In this document: in pieces, positions 32,053 to 34,403 of the stretch
Numbering within the stretch: position 1 is the stretch's first letter
Layout of the letters: every line of letters begins with the position of its first letter
Source: JANNOG01 sp050329415
GTDB lineage: Bacteria; Actinomycetota; Actinomycetes; Actinomycetales; JBBAYJ01
Direction of reading: 5' to 3'
Assembly: GCA_050329415.1 (NCBI GenBank)
Contig: JBHJOS010000083.1
Coordinates: forward strand, 1 to 34,403
DNA length: 34,403 nucleotides
Translations under genes and position numbers: made by a program
Notes under the pieces: model-generated
Seen by the model: the letters and a program-made list of their open reading frames with translations, nothing else
Told to the model about the DNA's origin: nothing
The model's database searches: none

Positions 32053-32528
32053 ACGTGCCCGACGCCTACCTGCTGCTGGTGGCCGTGGTCGCCGGCCTGG
32101 TGGTCCAGGCCGCCCTGTCGTGGCGCCAGCAGCGGCAGTTCACCCGCGACGTGGCCCAGCTGCGCCGGGACGGCACCGTCGCCGCCGGGGTGGCCGGCAA
32201 GCGCTACCGCGGCGGGCGGGTCTACATCGTCCTGTCGGCCGACCGCGGCGGGATCGTCCGCCACGCGCTGCAGATGCGCGGCTTCACCACGCTCACCCGC
32301 GCCCGGCCCTTCCCACCGCTGGTCGGGCGGCGGGTGTCCGAGCTCGCGGGCCCGCACCCGATCGACGGCCTGGACAAGCACCAACGCGAGGCCACCCGCC
32401 AAGCCGCCGAGACCCTGCGCCAGGCCCGCAGGCAGGGGCCGCGGCCCGACCGGCCCGCGGCACCGGACGAGAGCACGTCACCGGGCTCCCCCCCGTCGAC
32501 CGCGCCGGCGACCCCCGCCCGGCCCTAG
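32049..32528 (+). CDS. gutM: Glucitol operon activator GutM-like protein
   Basis: 159 residues. One N-terminal membrane helix (YLLLVAVVAGLVVQAALSW) is followed by a charged domain: RQQRQFTRDVAQLRRDG, VAGKRYRGGRVYIVLSADRGG and ALQMRGFTTLTRARPFPPLVG. This matches the GutM/SrlM family found in glucitol operons, which acts as an accessory activator in E. coli. A Pro-rich C-terminal tail (about 40 residues) is not conserved. The start ATG overlaps the regulator's stop. A 118-bp gap with no gene follows before srlA. Confidence 0.88.
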   Translation: MNVPDAYLLLVAVVAGLVVQAALSWRQQRQFTRDVAQLRRDGTVAAGVAGKRYRGGRVYIVLSADRGGIVRHALQMRGFTTLTRARPFPPLVGRRVSELAGPHPIDGLDKHQREATRQAAETLRQARRQGPRPDRPAAPDESTSPGSPPSTAPATPARP

Positions 32529-32646
32529 ACCCTCCGCCCCTCCCCCGCCCGGCGCCCGCGCCCAGACCTCGAAGGAGACCCCCGCCCCGATCGGCACCAC
32601 CTCCCGTTGTGGATGACGCACTCACCTCGAGAAAGGACGGGAAGCA

Positions 32647-33270
32647 ATGGCGCTTTCCCTCTCCGCGGCCGTCCTGGCCGCGGCGCAACCGGAGATCGAA
32701 CCGCTCTCCCCACCCTGGCGGTACTTCGCCAACGCCGCCGACGAGTTCATCGGCGTGTTCCGGCTCGGCGGGGAAGTGTTCCTCGGCCTCGTCACCGGCA
32801 TCGTCCCCCTGCTCATCGTCCTGCTGACCGCGGTCTACGCCGTCATCAAGTGGGTGGGCCCCGAGAAGATCGAGAACCTGGGCCGGATGGCCGCCCGGCC
32901 CGGTTGGCAGTACTACCCGATCCGCTACATGGTCCTGCCCTTCCTCGCGGTGTTCATCCTCACGAACCCGATGGCCTACACCATGGGCCGTTTCCTGCCC
33001 GAGTCGAAGAAGCCCGCCTTCTACGACTCCGCGGTGTCCTACGTCCACCCCATCACCGGGCTCTTCCCGCACGCCAACGGGGGCGAGCTGTTCGTCTACC
33101 TCGGCATCGCCGCAGGCATCACGACCCTCGGCCTGCCGCTGGGTGACCTGGCCCTGCGCTACCTGCTCATCGGCCTGGTCATCATCCTCATCCGCGGCAT
33201 CGTGACCGAGATCATCACCGCGCGGCTGATGGCCCGGCGCGGCCTGACCGACAAGGAGGTGACGGCCTGA
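32647..33270 (+). CDS. srlA: PTS glucitol/sorbitol-specific EIIC
   Basis: A membrane permease subunit that moves sorbitol during phosphorylation. The 207-residue length is near that of E. coli SrlA. Family segments: FRLGGEVFLGLVTGIVPLLI, NPMAYTMGRFLPESKKPAFY, GLFPHANGGELFVYLGIAAG and TTLGLPLGDLALRYLLIGLV. Four or more hydrophobic helices are present. GAAAGGACGGGAAGCA precedes the ATG. The stop shares one base with the next start (TGATG). Confidence 0.94.
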   Translation: MALSLSAAVLAAAQPEIEPLSPPWRYFANAADEFIGVFRLGGEVFLGLVTGIVPLLIVLLTAVYAVIKWVGPEKIENLGRMAARPGWQYYPIRYMVLPFLAVFILTNPMAYTMGRFLPESKKPAFYDSAVSYVHPITGLFPHANGGELFVYLGIAAGITTLGLPLGDLALRYLLIGLVIILIRGIVTEIITARLMARRGLTDKEVTA

Positions 33271-33902
33271 TGTCCACCACCGAGCAGGCACCTCGGAAGA
33301 GCGCCGGCGGCGGCGGCTTCGGCCAGGTCCTCGTCGTCGTCGGCAAGGGCGTCGGCAAGGTCGTCGGCACCCTCTACCAGTCCGGCCGCGAGGCCATCGA
33401 GCTGGTCATCCGCAACATCCTGCCGTTCATGGCGTTCATCGCCGTCATCATCGGCCTCATCCGCTACCCGTTCTTCAACCGCACGACGGGAGAGGACGGC
33501 GCCGTCGTCGGCGACGGCATCGGCGACATCCTCGCCAACTGGATCGCGCCGCTGGCCGGCAACATCTGGGGACTCCTGGCCATCTCGATCTTCTGCGCCA
33601 TCCCCATCCTGTCGCCCATCCTCGGTCCCGGGGCGGTCATCGCCCAGGTCGTCGGCGTCCTCCTCGGTGAGCGGATCGGCGCCGGGGACATCCCGCCGCA
33701 GCTCGCACTGCCGGCACTGTTCGCGATCAACCCGCAGGTCGGCTGCGACTTCATCCCGGTCGGTCTCGCCCTCGGCGAGGCAGAACCGGAGACCGTCGAA
33801 GTCGGCGTCCCGGCCGTCCTCTTCAGTCGACTGATCACCGGTCCGTTGTCCGTGGTCATCGCCTGGGCGGCCAGCGTCGGCATGTACAGCAGCGCCAACT
33901 AG
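33270..33902 (+). CDS. srlE: PTS glucitol/sorbitol EIIBC, membrane (C) half only
   Basis: 210 residues matching the C-terminal membrane part of E. coli SrlE: KVVGTLYQSGREAIE, ILPFMAFIAVIIGLI, CAIPILSPILGPGAVIAQVV, LPALFAINPQVGCDFIPVGLA and VPAVLFSRLITGPLSVVIAW. The N-terminal EIIB domain normally fused here is absent. It is encoded separately 154 bp downstream, so this is a natural split and not a truncation. The C domain starts with a Gly/Lys-rich lead of about 20 residues. A strong hairpin follows. Confidence 0.92.
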   Translation: MSTTEQAPRKSAGGGGFGQVLVVVGKGVGKVVGTLYQSGREAIELVIRNILPFMAFIAVIIGLIRYPFFNRTTGEDGAVVGDGIGDILANWIAPLAGNIWGLLAISIFCAIPILSPILGPGAVIAQVVGVLLGERIGAGDIPPQLALPALFAINPQVGCDFIPVGLALGEAEPETVEVGVPAVLFSRLITGPLSVVIAWAASVGMYSSAN

Positions 33903-33905
33903 GCG

Positions 33906-33938
33906 GTGGGGGGTGGCGTCCCCGACGCCACCCCCCAC
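33906..33938 (+). terminator. Strong 15-bp stem-loop between the EIIC-half and EIIB genes
   Basis: GTGGGGGGTGGCGTC, loop CCC, GACGCCACCCCCCAC: a perfect 15-bp stem three bases after the stop. No U tract. Being inside an apparent operon, it may be a partial terminator or may protect the upstream mRNA end and set the EIIC:EIIB ratio. Confidence 0.7.
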
Positions 33939-34056
33939 TCCCGACCGCCCCGGTCTCCCCTCACCCCTCCGCCTCCGCTGTCCGCCCTCCCGCAGCCCAC
34001 CGGCGGCAGATGATCCACCGACCCGCACCCTGTCCTCACCCACCACTGGAGGAGCC

Positions 34057-34403
34057 ATGGCCGAGTACAAGCCCGTGACCATCAAGAAGGGCAAGGGCGG
34101 CTGGGGCGGCCCGCTCACCGTCCACCCCACCGACGACCGCCCGCTGGTGTACTCCGTCACCGGCGGGGGCATCCATCCCGTCGCCCAACGGATCGCCGAC
34201 CTCACCGGCGGCCAGGCCTTCGACGGGTTCCGGAGCTCCGCCCCCTTCGACAAGATCGCCGTGGCGGTCATCGACTGCGGCGGGACCGCCCGGATCGGCG
34301 TCTACCCCATGAAGAAGGTCCTCACCGTCGACGTGCACGCGACCTCGCCGTCGGGACCGCTGGCGATGTTCATCACCGAGGACCTCTTCGTGTCCGGGGT
34401 CGG
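34057..34403 (+). CDS. PTS glucitol/sorbitol EIIB, 3' partial
   Basis: The first 115 residues match the N-terminal EIIB domain of E. coli SrlE: KKGKGGWGGPLTV, GGGIHPVAQRIADLTGGQAFDG in parts, VAVIDCGGTARIGVYP with phospho-acceptor Cys74, and TSPSGPLAMFITEDLFVSGV. GGAGGAG lies three bases before the ATG, a strong ribosome site. The frame is open at the window end, so its full length and any fusion to EIIA or another domain cannot be seen. Confidence 0.93.
   Translation, partial: MAEYKPVTIKKGKGGWGGPLTVHPTDDRPLVYSVTGGGIHPVAQRIADLTGGQAFDGFRSSAPFDKIAVAVIDCGGTARIGVYPMKKVLTVDVHATSPSGPLAMFITEDLFVSGV

Overview
The window is high-GC DNA with dense, overlapping genes, many GTG starts and GTGA or ATGA stop/start overlaps. 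It looks like an actinomycete (Actinomycetota). An OmpATb-like BON/OmpA protein, a DUF4032 protein, an MsiK/UgpC-type ATPase, OtsA/OtsB and several leaderless promoters all fit that group. The genus cannot be fixed from sequence alone. I see no tRNA, rRNA, CRISPR array or transposase.

Layout: (1) 1-1261 holds the end of a GH76-like glycosidase and a small unknown gene. (2) 1325-9012 is a minus-strand operon that reads MIP channel, dhaK, dhaL, dhaM, pxpA, pxpB, pxpC. It joins glycerol/dihydroxyacetone use to 5-oxoproline hydrolysis, and its DhaM is fused to HPr and a complete Enzyme I. An IclR regulator is divergent, with palindromes between. (3) 9813-10196 has no gene but carries a long imperfect inverted repeat. 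(4) 10197-17300 holds a membrane Ser/Thr kinase divergent from otsA-otsB (trehalose), a sugar ABC ATPase behind a LacI-type operator, and a DUF4032 gene. (5) 17308-18951 is an OmpA/BON plus helix-hairpin-helix envelope pair.

(6) 19091-20873 is a visibly lower-GC pair, an AAA/ABC-like ATPase and a TOPRIM-like DUF4276-type protein, placed behind housekeeping rlmB. It is a candidate two-gene defence system. (7) 20928-25429 is housekeeping: rlmB, cysS, a small membrane protein and ispF on the minus strand, then ispD and a zinc-ribbon gene on the plus strand. (8) 25540-34403 is a PTS region. HPr is divergent from a tightly coupled operon that reads E1alpha, E1beta, E2 (2-oxoacid dehydrogenase), Enzyme I, SorC-type regulator, GutM, followed by the glucitol/sorbitol EIIC, the EIIBC membrane half and a separate EIIB that runs off the window.

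The most unusual points are the 2-oxoacid dehydrogenase genes translationally coupled to Enzyme I, the ATPase-TOPRIM pair, a tandem palindromic element found in two divergent promoter regions (24.2 kb and 25.9 kb), the 230-bp inverted-repeat element, and a recurring leaderless promoter layout (TACC[G/A]T, six bases, then ATG or GTG).
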